Origin: DATCSE01 sp036568605 | GTDB taxonomy: Bacteria > Pseudomonadota > Gammaproteobacteria > Burkholderiales > Burkholderiaceae_C | DNA: 12,648 nt | NCBI GenBank assembly: GCA_036568605.1 | Contig: DATCSE010000615.1 | Span: forward strand, 1-12,648 | Direction of reading: 5' to 3' | In this document: one piece after another, positions 1-7,305 of the stretch | How the letters are laid out: the number at the start of each line of letters is the position of its first letter | How positions within the stretch are numbered: position 1 is the stretch's first letter | Translations under genes and position numbers: made by a program | Notes under the pieces: generated by a model | What the model was told of the DNA's origin: nothing | The model's input: the letters and a program-made list of their open reading frames with translations, nothing else | Database searches by the model: none

Positions 1-998
1 TCGAGCCGCAAGCGCAGCTCGTAGTGGGTCGCAAGCCGGGTCAGGATCTGCTCATGAGCATCGCCCTCGAGGCCATGCAGCTCGATCAGCTCGCGGGTGT
101 TCGCACGCACCTCCGCGTCCAGGCGCTGCGCGAGCGCGCGCTGCGCCTGCGCGGCCGGCGCGTCGTCGGCGGGCTTCGCAAGACCGATCGCGGCGCCGAC
201 ATGGCGCAGGTTCGTGCGCAGCGTCGCGGCGACACCGCCGGTATCGGGCAAGGGCTCGCTCGCCTGCGCGAGCCTCGCGAGGCTGGCCGCGACAGCCCGC
301 ATCGCGGCATCGAAGGTCTGCTCGCGCTGCGCCTGCCAGAGCGCGCGCAAGCGCGCCATGCGGGCCCGCGGCTCGCCGTCGGGCAGCACGCTCTCGATCG
401 CGCGCAGCAGCGTCAGCTCCTGGACCCAGCAACGCGCGAACGCGTCCAGAGGCAGCACCTCGCGCACCGGCGCGAACGCGGCGAGGTGGCGGCGCCAGCG
501 CGCGATGTCGGCCGCTTCGAGCGCGGCCTCGCGCGGCGGCCCGAGCTGGTTCAGCAGCACGATCACCGGCTTGCCGACCCAGGCGAGCAATTCCATCTCG
601 GCGGCGACATACGCGGCAGACTCCGGCGCCTCGGCGGCATTGACCAGGTACAGCATCACGTCGGCCTCGTCGCGCACGTTGCGCAGCGCCTGCTGGCTGG
701 CCCAGAACGGACGGTCGCGCCAGCGGTCCCACACCGCGCTGAGGAACCAGCCCAGCGGCGTCGCCGATTGGCGCAGCCGCTTCACGAGGCGCACGCTGTC
801 GCCGAAGCCGGGCGTGTCCCACAGCAGCAGACGTTCGCCTTGCGGCGTCTCGAGCATCGTGTAGACGTCGGCGAACTCGGTCACGTGCGGCGCATCGCGC
901 ACCTGGCCGACGTCGCGCCCGAGCAGCGTGCGCGCCAGCGTGGTCTTGCCCGCGTTGGTGTGCGAGACCAGCGAGAGACTGATCGCAGCGTCGGACAT
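1..998 (-). CDS. DUF3482-type P-loop GTPase, C-terminus cut by window edge
   Basis: 332 codons are visible from the ATG at 998; the frame is still open at base 1, so the C-terminus is missing. A P-loop lies at residues 12-19 (SHTNAGKT), with serine where the usual first glycine stands. A G2-like threonine lies in RDAPHVTE (about 35-41). G3 is clear as WDTPGFGDS (60-68), D61 being the magnesium/water residue. The G4 strand ends in LLNQLG (148-153) instead of NKxD. After residue 200 the protein becomes helical and rich in Ala, Arg and Leu. This fits the GTPase-plus-DUF3482 family, whose members usually sit beside DUF2868 membrane proteins, as here (one gene away, same strand). The start lies 14 bases after the stop of the acetyltransferase gene, so co-transcription is likely. 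Nucleotide binding is well supported; strict guanine specificity is not. Cellular role is unknown. Confidence 0.85.
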   Translation of the reverse strand, partial: MSDAAISLSLVSHTNAGKTTLARTLLGRDVGQVRDAPHVTEFADVYTMLETPQGERLLLWDTPGFGDSVRLVKRLRQSATPLGWFLSAVWDRWRDRPFWASQQALRNVRDEADVMLYLVNAAEAPESAAYVAAEMELLAWVGKPVIVLLNQLGPPREAALEAADIARWRRHLAAFAPVREVLPLDAFARCWVQELTLLRAIESVLPDGEPRARMARLRALWQAQREQTFDAAMRAVAASLARLAQASEPLPDTGGVAATLRTNLRHVGAAIGLAKPADDAPAAQAQRALAQRLDAEVRANTRELIELHGLEGDAHEQILTRLATHYELRLRL

Positions 999-1012
999 TC
1001 GCGTGCTTCGTG

Positions 1013-1438
1013 CTACTCGCCGGTCGCCAGCGAATAGAGGGCCAGCGCTCCGCGATGCTCGGCGCCGATCGCGGCCCAGAACGCGCGGCCGGCCGCGTTG
1101 TCCGAGAACACCAGCAGGTGGCACTTGCGCACGCCCGCCTCCGCGAGCGCCGCGAGGCCGCCGCGGACCAGCCGGCGGCCCACGCCCAGGCGGCGCACCG
1201 ATGCGGCGACCGCCAGATGATGGATCAGCCCGCGGCGGCCGTCGTGGCCGACGAGGATGGTGCCGACCACGCGTCCGTTCGCCATTGCAACGCGGCTCAG
1301 GCCGGGGTTGCGGGCCAGGAACTTCGCGATCTCGCCGGGCGTGTCCGCATCGCTGAGCCCGACGCCGTCGGTCGCTTCCCACAGCGCCCGCGCTTCGCCG
1401 TAGTGCCGGTTCTCGAACGGATGCAGGTCGACGGACAT
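1013..1438 (-). CDS. GNAT-family N-acetyltransferase (YpeA-like)
   Basis: A 141-residue single-domain GNAT protein, a normal size for the family and similar in overall layout to E. coli YpeA. An N-terminal ALWEATDG segment (18-25) and the strand GRVVGTILVGHDGRRG (55-70) precede the acetyl-CoA pyrophosphate-binding motif A, RRLGVG (82-87, the R/QxxGxG/A pattern). The C-terminal motif-B region is VFSDNAAGRAFWAAIGAE (110-127). It would transfer an acetyl group from acetyl-CoA to an amine of an unidentified substrate in the cytoplasm. The ATG at 1438 lies 12 bases after the DUF2868 stop, and the stop lies 14 bases before the GTPase start, so it sits inside the DUF2868/GTPase unit. No strong Shine-Dalgarno sequence precedes it, consistent with translation coupled to the upstream gene. 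A regulatory protein-acetylation role is speculative. Confidence 0.88.
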   Translation of the reverse strand: MSVDLHPFENRHYGEARALWEATDGVGLSDADTPGEIAKFLARNPGLSRVAMANGRVVGTILVGHDGRRGLIHHLAVAASVRRLGVGRRLVRGGLAALAEAGVRKCHLLVFSDNAAGRAFWAAIGAEHRGALALYSLATGE

Positions 1439-1450
1439 GATGATGAGGGT

Positions 1451-2956
1451 TCAGCCTGCGCTCGCGATCCGCGCATGCACCGCATTCTGCGCAACGAACG
1501 CCGCACGCAGATCGGCTTCGAAGCGGGCCGGCGTCGCCGCCGCATCGAGGTCGACGAACACCGCCGCCGCGCCGACCGCTTCGCAGCAGGCGCGCCAGGC
1601 CTGCTGGCGCTGCACGATGCGCTCTGCCAGCGCGCCGAAGCGCTGGCGGAACGCGGCCTCGTCGATCAGCACCGCGACCGCCGCGCCGCCCGGCAGCGCA
1701 GCGGCCAGGCGCTCGATGAAGCGGCCGTGGTTCTCGGCCTCCGGCGTCGCGTTCAGGTCGAACAGCACGAGGCCGTGCGTCGTCGCCGGATCGACCGCCA
1801 GCGCGGCCTCGTTCTCGGCGCCGTACGCGACCGTGGTCGCGATCGTCAGCCCGACGCGCGCACCGAACGCCTCGGCCAGCAGCGCACGCAGCGCGAGCGT
1901 CGCCTGCGGCGTCGGCGTGTGGGCGTACGGCCAGACCTGCAGATGCGCCGCGCCGCCGCGCTGCAACCGCGCGAGCCGCTGGAAGTACGGCTCGGACAGC
2001 GGCATCGGAAAACGGCCCGCCCTGAAGGCCGTGCGCGCCGCGCAGAGCGACGCGAGCAGCACGCGCGGCAGCACGATGAACAGCAGCAGCGTCAGCGCGA
2101 GCAGGTGGATCCACGGTGCCGCACCGGCGCCGGCTTTCGCCTCGCCATGCACGGCACGCAGCGCGGCAAAGCCGTCGAGATCCGGCAACGCGATGCCCGA
2201 CAGCATCGAGGCCGGCGCGAGCACCGCGCTGACCAGCGCATGCGCGGTCTCGTTCGACAGGAACGTGCTCTCCCAGACCGCGCGGTAGTCGAACACCAGC
2301 CCGCGCAGGTACATGCCGGCGATCAGGCCCAGCGCCAGTGCGGCCGCGCCGGCATGCAGCACGGTCTCGGTCCGCAGCGTCGCGAGCCGGCCGCTGCGTG
2401 CGGCCCAAAGCTTGCCGAACGAACGCAGCGCCGGTCCGCTGCCGCCGGCCGCGGCGCGCGGCTGCCGGCGGCGCACGCGCAGCAGCGAGCGCATCGTGCG
2501 CACCAGCGGGCCGGGTCCGATGTCGTGGCGGCGCAGCAGCCCGGCCAGCGCATCGCCCGCCAGCACGAGGTACACCGCGGCGTTCCACAGCAGCACGTCC
2601 CACAGCGGCGGCGCGAGCAAGTTGATGCGCTGCTCGCCGCCGAACAAGGCATGGCCCAGGCTGTCGGCTGCGATGCCGATCACGAAGGCAAGCAACGCGA
2701 CGATGGCGATCCAGCGCGCCTGCCACAACGGCAGCGCCAACCAGCGCGCCGCGAGGCGTTCGCGCGGCAGCAGCCGCTGCAGCGCATGGCGCGCGCGCTG
2801 CACGATGAACTCGTCGCTCGTGGCCTCGCTGCCCGCGGCCTCGAGCGCGACACGGTCGGCCCAGGCGCGGTCATCGGCGCTCCAGCTCGCACTGGCAGGC
2901 TGCGCGGTCTCGAACGCCTCGAGCAGCGTGACGTCGCGGGCGCTGGCTTCGTTCAT
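1451..2956 (-). CDS. DUF2868 domain membrane protein
   Basis: A 501-residue protein. The N-terminal 80 residues are soluble and charged, with SWSADDRAWADRVA at about 24-37, typical of DUF2868. Four hydrophobic segments follow: about 83-105, 119-140, 200-222 and 283-305. The loop between the second and third (about 141-195) is strongly basic, which places it in the cytoplasm by the positive-inside rule. The last 180 residues are soluble and alternate hydrophobic strands with helices: GLVLFDL (395-401), AAVAVLIDEAAF (425-436) and AAAVFVDLD (463-471), suggesting an alpha/beta domain. I see no intact P-loop in it. The families DUF2868 and DUF3482 are commonly neighbours, and the DUF3482 GTPase is two genes downstream. 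An inner-membrane partner for the GTPase is the natural inference; function is unknown. The gene follows the HAD gene by 60 bases, which hold no recognisable terminator, and no clear Shine-Dalgarno precedes the ATG. Confidence 0.85.
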   Translation of the reverse strand: MNEASARDVTLLEAFETAQPASASWSADDRAWADRVALEAAGSEATSDEFIVQRARHALQRLLPRERLAARWLALPLWQARWIAIVALLAFVIGIAADSLGHALFGGEQRINLLAPPLWDVLLWNAAVYLVLAGDALAGLLRRHDIGPGPLVRTMRSLLRVRRRQPRAAAGGSGPALRSFGKLWAARSGRLATLRTETVLHAGAAALALGLIAGMYLRGLVFDYRAVWESTFLSNETAHALVSAVLAPASMLSGIALPDLDGFAALRAVHGEAKAGAGAAPWIHLLALTLLLFIVLPRVLLASLCAARTAFRAGRFPMPLSEPYFQRLARLQRGGAAHLQVWPYAHTPTPQATLALRALLAEAFGARVGLTIATTVAYGAENEAALAVDPATTHGLVLFDLNATPEAENHGRFIERLAAALPGGAAVAVLIDEAAFRQRFGALAERIVQRQQAWRACCEAVGAAAVFVDLDAAATPARFEADLRAAFVAQNAVHARIASAG

Positions 2957-3016
2957 CGTCGTCGTTCGTTCGTCGTCCGCAACGCCGCGTGTTTCACCCT
3001 CGCTCGATGCGCGGAA

Positions 3017-3745
3017 TCAAACGCCCAGCTGCGCGGCCAGCTCGCCGAAGTCGGCCGCGACGATGTCGAACTGTGCGTCTCCGACCGGCTCGCGCCAGCC
3101 GCCCTCGCCCCACTCCAGCGGCCGCGGCACGTACGCCGTGCGCAACCCGGCACGCTGCGCGCCGACCAGGTCGCTGGGATGCGCGGCGACCATCAGCAGC
3201 TCGTCGTACGCAACGTCCAGCAGCTTCGCCGCACCCTGGTAGACAGCCGGGTCGGGCTTGTACTTGCCGAACAGCTCGGCCGACAGCACGCAGTCCCACG
3301 GCAGGCCGGCGCGCTTGGCCATCTCGACCAGCAGCGAGACGTTGCCGTTGGACAGCGTCGCGATCGTGTAGCGCGATTTCAGCCGCTGCAGCCCGGCCAC
3401 CGAATCGGGCCACGGGGTCAGCCGGTGCCAGGCGTGGTTCAGCTGCGCGACCTCGGCGTCGCTCAAGCCGTCGAGGCCGAAGCGGGGGCGCAGCTCGTCG
3501 AGAATTGCGCGGTGCAGGCCGTCGATGTTGGCCCACCCGATCTCGCCGCGCATCGCACGCTCCATCGCCGGCCGATAGCCCTGGCGCCACGCGTCGGCGA
3601 ACGCCGCGGCATCGAACCCTGCCAGCCCTTTTGCCTGCGCGAGCGCGGCCGCCTCGCGGACGATGCTGCCGCGCCAGTCGACGACCGTGCCGAAGATGTC
3701 GAACACCAGCGCGCGAATGTGCCTGCCACCGTCGAACGCCATCAT
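3017..3745 (-). CDS. HAD-superfamily hydrolase, haloacid dehalogenase type II-like
   Basis: 242 residues, the usual size for L-2-haloacid dehalogenase-type HAD proteins. Motif I is VFDIFGTVVDW (14-24) with nucleophile Asp16 and Thr20; motif II is the serine of TLSNGN; motif III is the lysine of KYKPDP followed by a conserved Tyr; motif IV is AAHPSDLVGAQRAG, with the acidic Asp kept. In characterised L-2-haloacid dehalogenases this last motif reads SSNAWD, with the catalytic Ser and Asn; here those positions are Ala and His, so true dehalogenation is doubtful and a phosphatase or other hydrolase role is possible. The start is an ATGATG pair: AGGAG at 3754-3750 is 4 bases from the first ATG (3745) and 7 from the second (3742), so the second may be used. 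The gene follows the acyl-CoA dehydrogenase gene by 20 bases, so it probably belongs to that operon. Confidence 0.87.
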   Translation of the reverse strand: MMAFDGGRHIRALVFDIFGTVVDWRGSIVREAAALAQAKGLAGFDAAAFADAWRQGYRPAMERAMRGEIGWANIDGLHRAILDELRPRFGLDGLSDAEVAQLNHAWHRLTPWPDSVAGLQRLKSRYTIATLSNGNVSLLVEMAKRAGLPWDCVLSAELFGKYKPDPAVYQGAAKLLDVAYDELLMVAAHPSDLVGAQRAGLRTAYVPRPLEWGEGGWREPVGDAQFDIVAADFGELAAQLGV

Positions 3746-3749
3746 TCGT

Positions 3750-3754
3750 CTCCT
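3750..3754 (-). promoter_or_regulatory. Shine-Dalgarno before tandem ATG of the HAD gene
   Basis: AGGAG on the minus strand lies 4 bases before the ATG at 3745 and 7 bases before the adjacent in-frame ATG at 3742. The spacing favours the second ATG, so the protein may be one residue shorter than annotated. Confidence 0.6.
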
Positions 3755-3765
3755 GTTTCTTACTC

Positions 3766-4908
3766 TTAGGCCAGCGCCCGCCCGATCAGGATCTTCTGCA
3801 CGTCGCTCGTCCCCTCGTAGATCTGGCAGACGCGCACATCGCGGTAGAGGCGCTCGACCGGGAAGTCGCCGACGTACCCGTAGCCGCCGAACACCTGGAT
3901 CGCCGCGCTGCAGACCCGCTCGGCCATCTCGCTGGCGAACAGCTTGGCCATCGCCGCCTCCTTCAGGCACGGCACGCCGGCGTCCTTCAGGCTCGCGGCG
4001 TGGTGGATCAGTTGCCGCGCCGCCTCGATCTGCGTGGCCATCTCGGCAAGCCGGAACTGCAGCGCCTGGTGCTCGAAGATCGGCTTGCCGAAGGCTTCGC
4101 GCTCTTTCGAGTAGGCGAGCGCGGCCTCGAACGCGGCGCGCGCCATGCCGACACTTTGCGAGGCGATGCCGATGCGCCCGCCCTCCAGCCCCGACAGCGC
4201 GATCTTCAACCCCTGGCCTTCGTCGCCGAGCCGGTTCGCGGCCGGGATGCGGCAGTTCTCGAACACGATCTGCGCGGTGTCGCTCGCGTGCTGGCCCATC
4301 TTGTCCTCGATGCGCGCGACCGTGTAGCCGGGCGTCGCCGTGGGCACGATGAAGGCGCTGATGCCCTTCTTGCCGGCATTCTTGTCGGTGACCGCCATCA
4401 CGATCGCGACATCGCCGTTCTTGCCGCTGGTGATGAACTGCTTGACGCCGTTGAGCACGTAGTGGTCGCCGTCGCTGCCCTTGACGAATTGCGCGGTCGT
4501 GCGCAGCCCGTCGGCCTGCGAGCCGACGTGCGGCTCGGTCAGGCAGAACGCGCCCAGCATCTCGCCGCGCGCCAGCGGCTTGAGCCAGCGCTCCTTCTGC
4601 GCATCGTCGGCCCACGCCATCAGGATCGAGCAGACCGGGCAGTTGTTGACGCTGACGATGGTCGAGGTCGCGCCGTCGCCGGCGGCGATCTCCTCGAGGA
4701 TCACCGCGAGCGCCAGGTAGTCGAGCCCGGCGCCGTCCCATTCGGCCGGCACCGCGACGCCGTAGCAGCCCAGCTCGGCAAGCCCGCGCAGCTCGGCTTC
4801 CGGAAAGTGGTGGCTCTTGTCCCAGGCCGCGGCCTGCGGCGCGATGTGGTCCTGCACATAGGCGCGCACGGCGTCCTGCACGGCGCGGTGGTCTTCGCTC
4901 AGTTGCAT
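3766..4908 (-). CDS. Acyl-CoA dehydrogenase (short/medium-chain type)
   Basis: A 380-residue flavoenzyme of standard length that introduces the alpha-beta double bond into an acyl-CoA, passing electrons to ETF. The N-terminal helical domain (1-115) is followed by the family signature around FCLTEPHVGSQAD (121-133), which contacts FAD and substrate. The strand domain holds NGVKQFITSG (153-162). The C-terminal helical domain contains KEREAFGKPI (268-277) and FGGYGY (340-345). The catalytic base is the canonical Glu365 in QIYEGTSD (362-369). Chain length cannot be fixed from sequence; the overall pattern is that of short-chain (butyryl-type) or short branched-chain enzymes. The gene follows the SDR gene by 25 bases, with AAGG in the gap as a weak ribosome-binding site, and precedes the HAD gene by 20 bases, so it reads as part of a catabolic operon. 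Confidence 0.94.
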   Translation of the reverse strand: MQLSEDHRAVQDAVRAYVQDHIAPQAAAWDKSHHFPEAELRGLAELGCYGVAVPAEWDGAGLDYLALAVILEEIAAGDGATSTIVSVNNCPVCSILMAWADDAQKERWLKPLARGEMLGAFCLTEPHVGSQADGLRTTAQFVKGSDGDHYVLNGVKQFITSGKNGDVAIVMAVTDKNAGKKGISAFIVPTATPGYTVARIEDKMGQHASDTAQIVFENCRIPAANRLGDEGQGLKIALSGLEGGRIGIASQSVGMARAAFEAALAYSKEREAFGKPIFEHQALQFRLAEMATQIEAARQLIHHAASLKDAGVPCLKEAAMAKLFASEMAERVCSAAIQVFGGYGYVGDFPVERLYRDVRVCQIYEGTSDVQKILIGRALA

Positions 4909-4933
4909 CTCGTCAGCCTTGCCGTCGAAGCGG

Positions 4934-5599
4934 TCACCAATCGATGCTCGTTCCGTCGTGGTTGAAGAAGCGCCCGTTGTCGGCCGGCCTGAGCCCGGCG
5001 ATCACGCGGCGCAGGTCGGCCACGCTCTGCTCGGGCGAGAGGTCGGCGGCGGACGAGCCCATGTCGGTGCGGACCCAGCCCGGATGCAGGCTCACGCAGA
5101 TGCAGCGGCCGGCCAGCACCTGCGAGACGTCCTTCAGCACGGAATTGACCGCTGCCTTCGACGCGCGGTACAGCCAGCCATAGTGCCCGGTGCGTGGCCC
5201 GATCGCGCCCATGCGCGACGACAGCACCGCGAGCTTCGCGCCCGGCGCGAGCGCATCGACCAGGGCCGGCAGCACGCGCATCGGCCCCAACACGTTGATG
5301 CCCATCACCTCGGCGAAATCGGCGTCGGTCGGCGGCTCCAGCCCCTCGGTAGGCGGCCCGTACACGCCCGCGACATGCAACACCACGTCGAACGCATGGC
5401 CGTCGAGCTGCCAGGTCAGGCGCGAGACGCTTTCGGCACTCGCCACGTCGAGCTGGAGCGCCGTCGCGCCGAGTTCGCGCAGCACCGCGAGATCGGCATC
5501 GCGGCGTGCCGTGGCGGTCACGGCCCAGCCGTCGGCCCGGTACTGGCGCACGAATTCCAGCCCGATGCCGCGCGACGCGCCGATGATCAGCGCGTGCAT
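4934..5599 (-). CDS. Short-chain dehydrogenase/reductase (SDR)
   Basis: A 221-residue classical SDR, slightly short for the class. The Rossmann nucleotide motif GASRGIG is at 7-13, and the ARR at 31-33 after the second strand favours NADP(H). The structural Asn is N102 in INVLG, the catalytic Ser is in LSSRMG (126-131), and the catalytic pair is Y144-x3-K148 in YRASK. PGW at 173-175 follows the active site as expected. The C-terminus, GRFFNHDGTSIDW, resembles the C-factor-like (CsgA-like) SDR branch. It would oxidise or reduce a hydroxyl/keto group; from its place between a MaoC-type hydratase and an acyl-CoA dehydrogenase, a 3-hydroxyacyl-CoA step is conceivable but unproven. The ATG at 5599 lies 37 bases after the MaoC stop. 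Confidence 0.92.
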   Translation of the reverse strand: MHALIIGASRGIGLEFVRQYRADGWAVTATARRDADLAVLRELGATALQLDVASAESVSRLTWQLDGHAFDVVLHVAGVYGPPTEGLEPPTDADFAEVMGINVLGPMRVLPALVDALAPGAKLAVLSSRMGAIGPRTGHYGWLYRASKAAVNSVLKDVSQVLAGRCICVSLHPGWVRTDMGSSAADLSPEQSVADLRRVIAGLRPADNGRFFNHDGTSIDW

Positions 5600-5636
5600 C
5601 GCCGCACGCCGCCTGCTGTCTTGTACGCCATCGCCG

Positions 5637-6092
5637 TCACGCAGCCGCGGCTTCGGTGACCAGGATCGTGCCGCGCGCGATCACCGCCGGGTGCGCGCGC
5701 GCGACGCCGGCGTTGCCGTCGAGGTGCGCGATCCAGCCGCCGAGCTTGTTGTTCCATTCGATCTTCGCGACCGTCCAGATCAGCTCCACGGTCTGCTCGG
5801 CGAAGATCGGCCCCTTGAACGCGAAGTTCATGTTGAGGCACAGCATCTCGCGGCGCACGCCGTCGTCGTGGCGCGAGAAGTGGGTCGCGAGCATGCCCAT
5901 CAGGATCGCGGCGGTCTGCTGGCCGCTCGCGATGATTTCGCCGAAGCGGCCGCGCTGCGCCGCCAGCGCATCCACGTGCAGCGGGTTGTGGTCGAAGCTG
6001 CTGCGCGCGAACAGCGCGATCTCCTCGCGTGTGTAGCGCACCGTGCGAGTCAATTTCTCGCCGACCTGGACGAGACGGTCCCGTACCTCCAC
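5637..6092 (-). CDS. MaoC-like hotdog-fold dehydratase/hydratase
   Basis: A 151-residue hotdog protein. The catalytic signature is FDHNPLHVD (33-41), with Asp34 and His39 in the D-x4-H spacing of R-specific enoyl-CoA hydratases such as PhaJ. The helix that follows (GRFGEIIASGQQTAAI, 47-62) and the strand LNMNFAFKGPIF (85-96) also match the family. A typical product would be a 3-hydroxyacyl-CoA made by hydrating an enoyl-CoA. FAS1-like MaoC and thioesterase-like relatives share the motif, so substrate is open. The start is read as GTG at 6092, because no suitable ATG lies nearby in frame; it falls 19 bases after the thiolase stop. No clear Shine-Dalgarno is visible, which makes the exact start the least certain of this operon. 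Confidence 0.85.
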   Translation of the reverse strand: MEVRDRLVQVGEKLTRTVRYTREEIALFARSSFDHNPLHVDALAAQRGRFGEIIASGQQTAAILMGMLATHFSRHDDGVRREMLCLNMNFAFKGPIFAEQTVELIWTVAKIEWNNKLGGWIAHLDGNAGVARAHPAVIARGTILVTEAAAA

Positions 6093-6111
6093 GTGCCGCG
6101 CCCCGCGCCGG

Positions 6112-7305
6112 TCAGACCAGCTCGACGGCCAGCGCCGTCGCTTCGCCGCCGCCGATGCACAGCGCGGCGACGCCCTTCTTGAGGCCGCGCTTGCGCAGCG
6201 CTCCCAGCAGCGTGACGACGATGCGCGCCCCGCTCGCGCCGATCGGATGGCCCAGCGCGACGGCGCCGCCGTGCACGTTGACGATCTCGTGCGGCAGCTT
6301 GAACTCGGTCATCGCGGCCAGCGTGACCGCGGCGAAAGCTTCGTTGACTTCCCAGAGGTCCACGTCCTTGGCGGCCCAGCCGGTCTTCTGCAGCACCTTC
6401 GCGATCGCGCCGACCGGCGCGGTCGTGAACCAGTTCGGCGCCTGCGCGTGCACCGCGTGGCCGAGGATGCGGGCGAGCGGCTTGGCACCGAGCTTGGCGG
6501 CCGTGCTTTCGCGCATCAGCACCAGCGCGGCGGCGCCGTCGGAGATGCTGGACGAGGTCGCGGCGGTGATCGTGCCGTCCTTCTTGAATGCCGGCTTCAG
6601 GCCGGGGATCTTGTCGAGCTTGGCCTTGAACGGCTGCTCGTCGAACTTCACCACGGTGTCGCCCTTGGGGCCCGACAGCGTGACCGGGGCGATCTCCCAG
6701 TCGAAGCTGCCGTCCTCGTTGGCGCGCTTGCTGCGCTCGGTGGACGCGATCGCGAACTGGTCCTGCTGCTCGCGGCTGAAGCTGTACTTCGCGACGCACT
6801 CTTCGGCGAACACGCCCATTGCCTTGCCGCCGCCGCTCGGCAGCTTCTCGTACGCGTCCTCCAGGCCATCGAGCGCCATGTGGTCATACAGGCTGGTCAG
6901 GCCGTACTTCACGCCCTTGCGCATGAAGGTCAGGTGCGGCGCGTTGGTCATGCTCTCCATGCCGCCGGCGACGACCACGTCGGCGGTCTCGCTCCTCAGC
7001 ATGTCGTGGCCGAACATCATCGCGCGCATGCCGGACCCGCACATCTTCGACAGCGTGACCGCGCCGACCGATTGCGGCAGCCCGGCCCCGAGCGCTGCCT
7101 GGCGCGCCGGCGCCTGGCCCTGGCCGGCCATCAGGCAGTTGCCCATCAGCACCTCGTTGACCGCGTCGCCGGGCAGCTTCGCGCGCTCGATCGCGGCCTT
7201 GATCGCGATCGCGCCGAGCTGATGCGCCGCGAGCGTACTGAAATCACCCAGCAAGCCGCCGATCGGCGTGCGGGCTGCGGAAACGATGACGATGGGGTCG
7301 CTCAT
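6112..7305 (-). CDS. Thiolase (acetyl-CoA C-acyltransferase)
   Basis: A 397-residue thiolase, normal length. The nucleophile is Cys89 in SKMCGSGMRA (87-96); the second active-site set is NEAFA (321-325), GGAVALGHPIGASGAR with His353, and Cys383 in LCIGGGEAT (382-390). It condenses or cleaves acyl-CoA, the last step of beta-oxidation, or makes acetoacetyl-CoA in reverse. The usual GNASGINDGAA segment is ATSSSISDGAA here (249-259), a variant of the thiolase subgroup that ends in CIGGGEAT. Both catalytic cysteines and the histidine are intact, so activity is expected. The ATG overlaps the aceK stop as ATGA, and AAGGAG at 7317-7312 lies 6 bases upstream inside the end of aceK, so translation is probably coupled to AceK. 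Substrate chain length is not determinable. Confidence 0.95.
   Translation of the reverse strand: MSDPIVIVSAARTPIGGLLGDFSTLAAHQLGAIAIKAAIERAKLPGDAVNEVLMGNCLMAGQGQAPARQAALGAGLPQSVGAVTLSKMCGSGMRAMMFGHDMLRSETADVVVAGGMESMTNAPHLTFMRKGVKYGLTSLYDHMALDGLEDAYEKLPSGGGKAMGVFAEECVAKYSFSREQQDQFAIASTERSKRANEDGSFDWEIAPVTLSGPKGDTVVKFDEQPFKAKLDKIPGLKPAFKKDGTITAATSSSISDGAAALVLMRESTAAKLGAKPLARILGHAVHAQAPNWFTTAPVGAIAKVLQKTGWAAKDVDLWEVNEAFAAVTLAAMTEFKLPHEIVNVHGGAVALGHPIGASGARIVVTLLGALRKRGLKKGVAALCIGGGEATALAVELV

Noticed and set aside
2957..2980. CGTCGT/TCGT-rich short repeats upstream of the DUF2868 start
   Set aside because: Low-complexity sequence that is not an inverted repeat and has no promoter-like or operator-like structure.
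1010..3769. Very long plus-strand open frame opposite GNAT, DUF2868 and HAD genes
   Set aside because: Its translation is rich in Arg, Gln and Ala, shows no domain, and it lies opposite three genes with clear family motifs. This is the usual antisense artefact of high third-position GC.
2989..4965. Long plus-strand open frame opposite the HAD and acyl-CoA dehydrogenase genes
   Set aside because: Low-complexity Arg/Pro/Ala composition and no recognisable motif; the minus strand carries two complete enzymes here.
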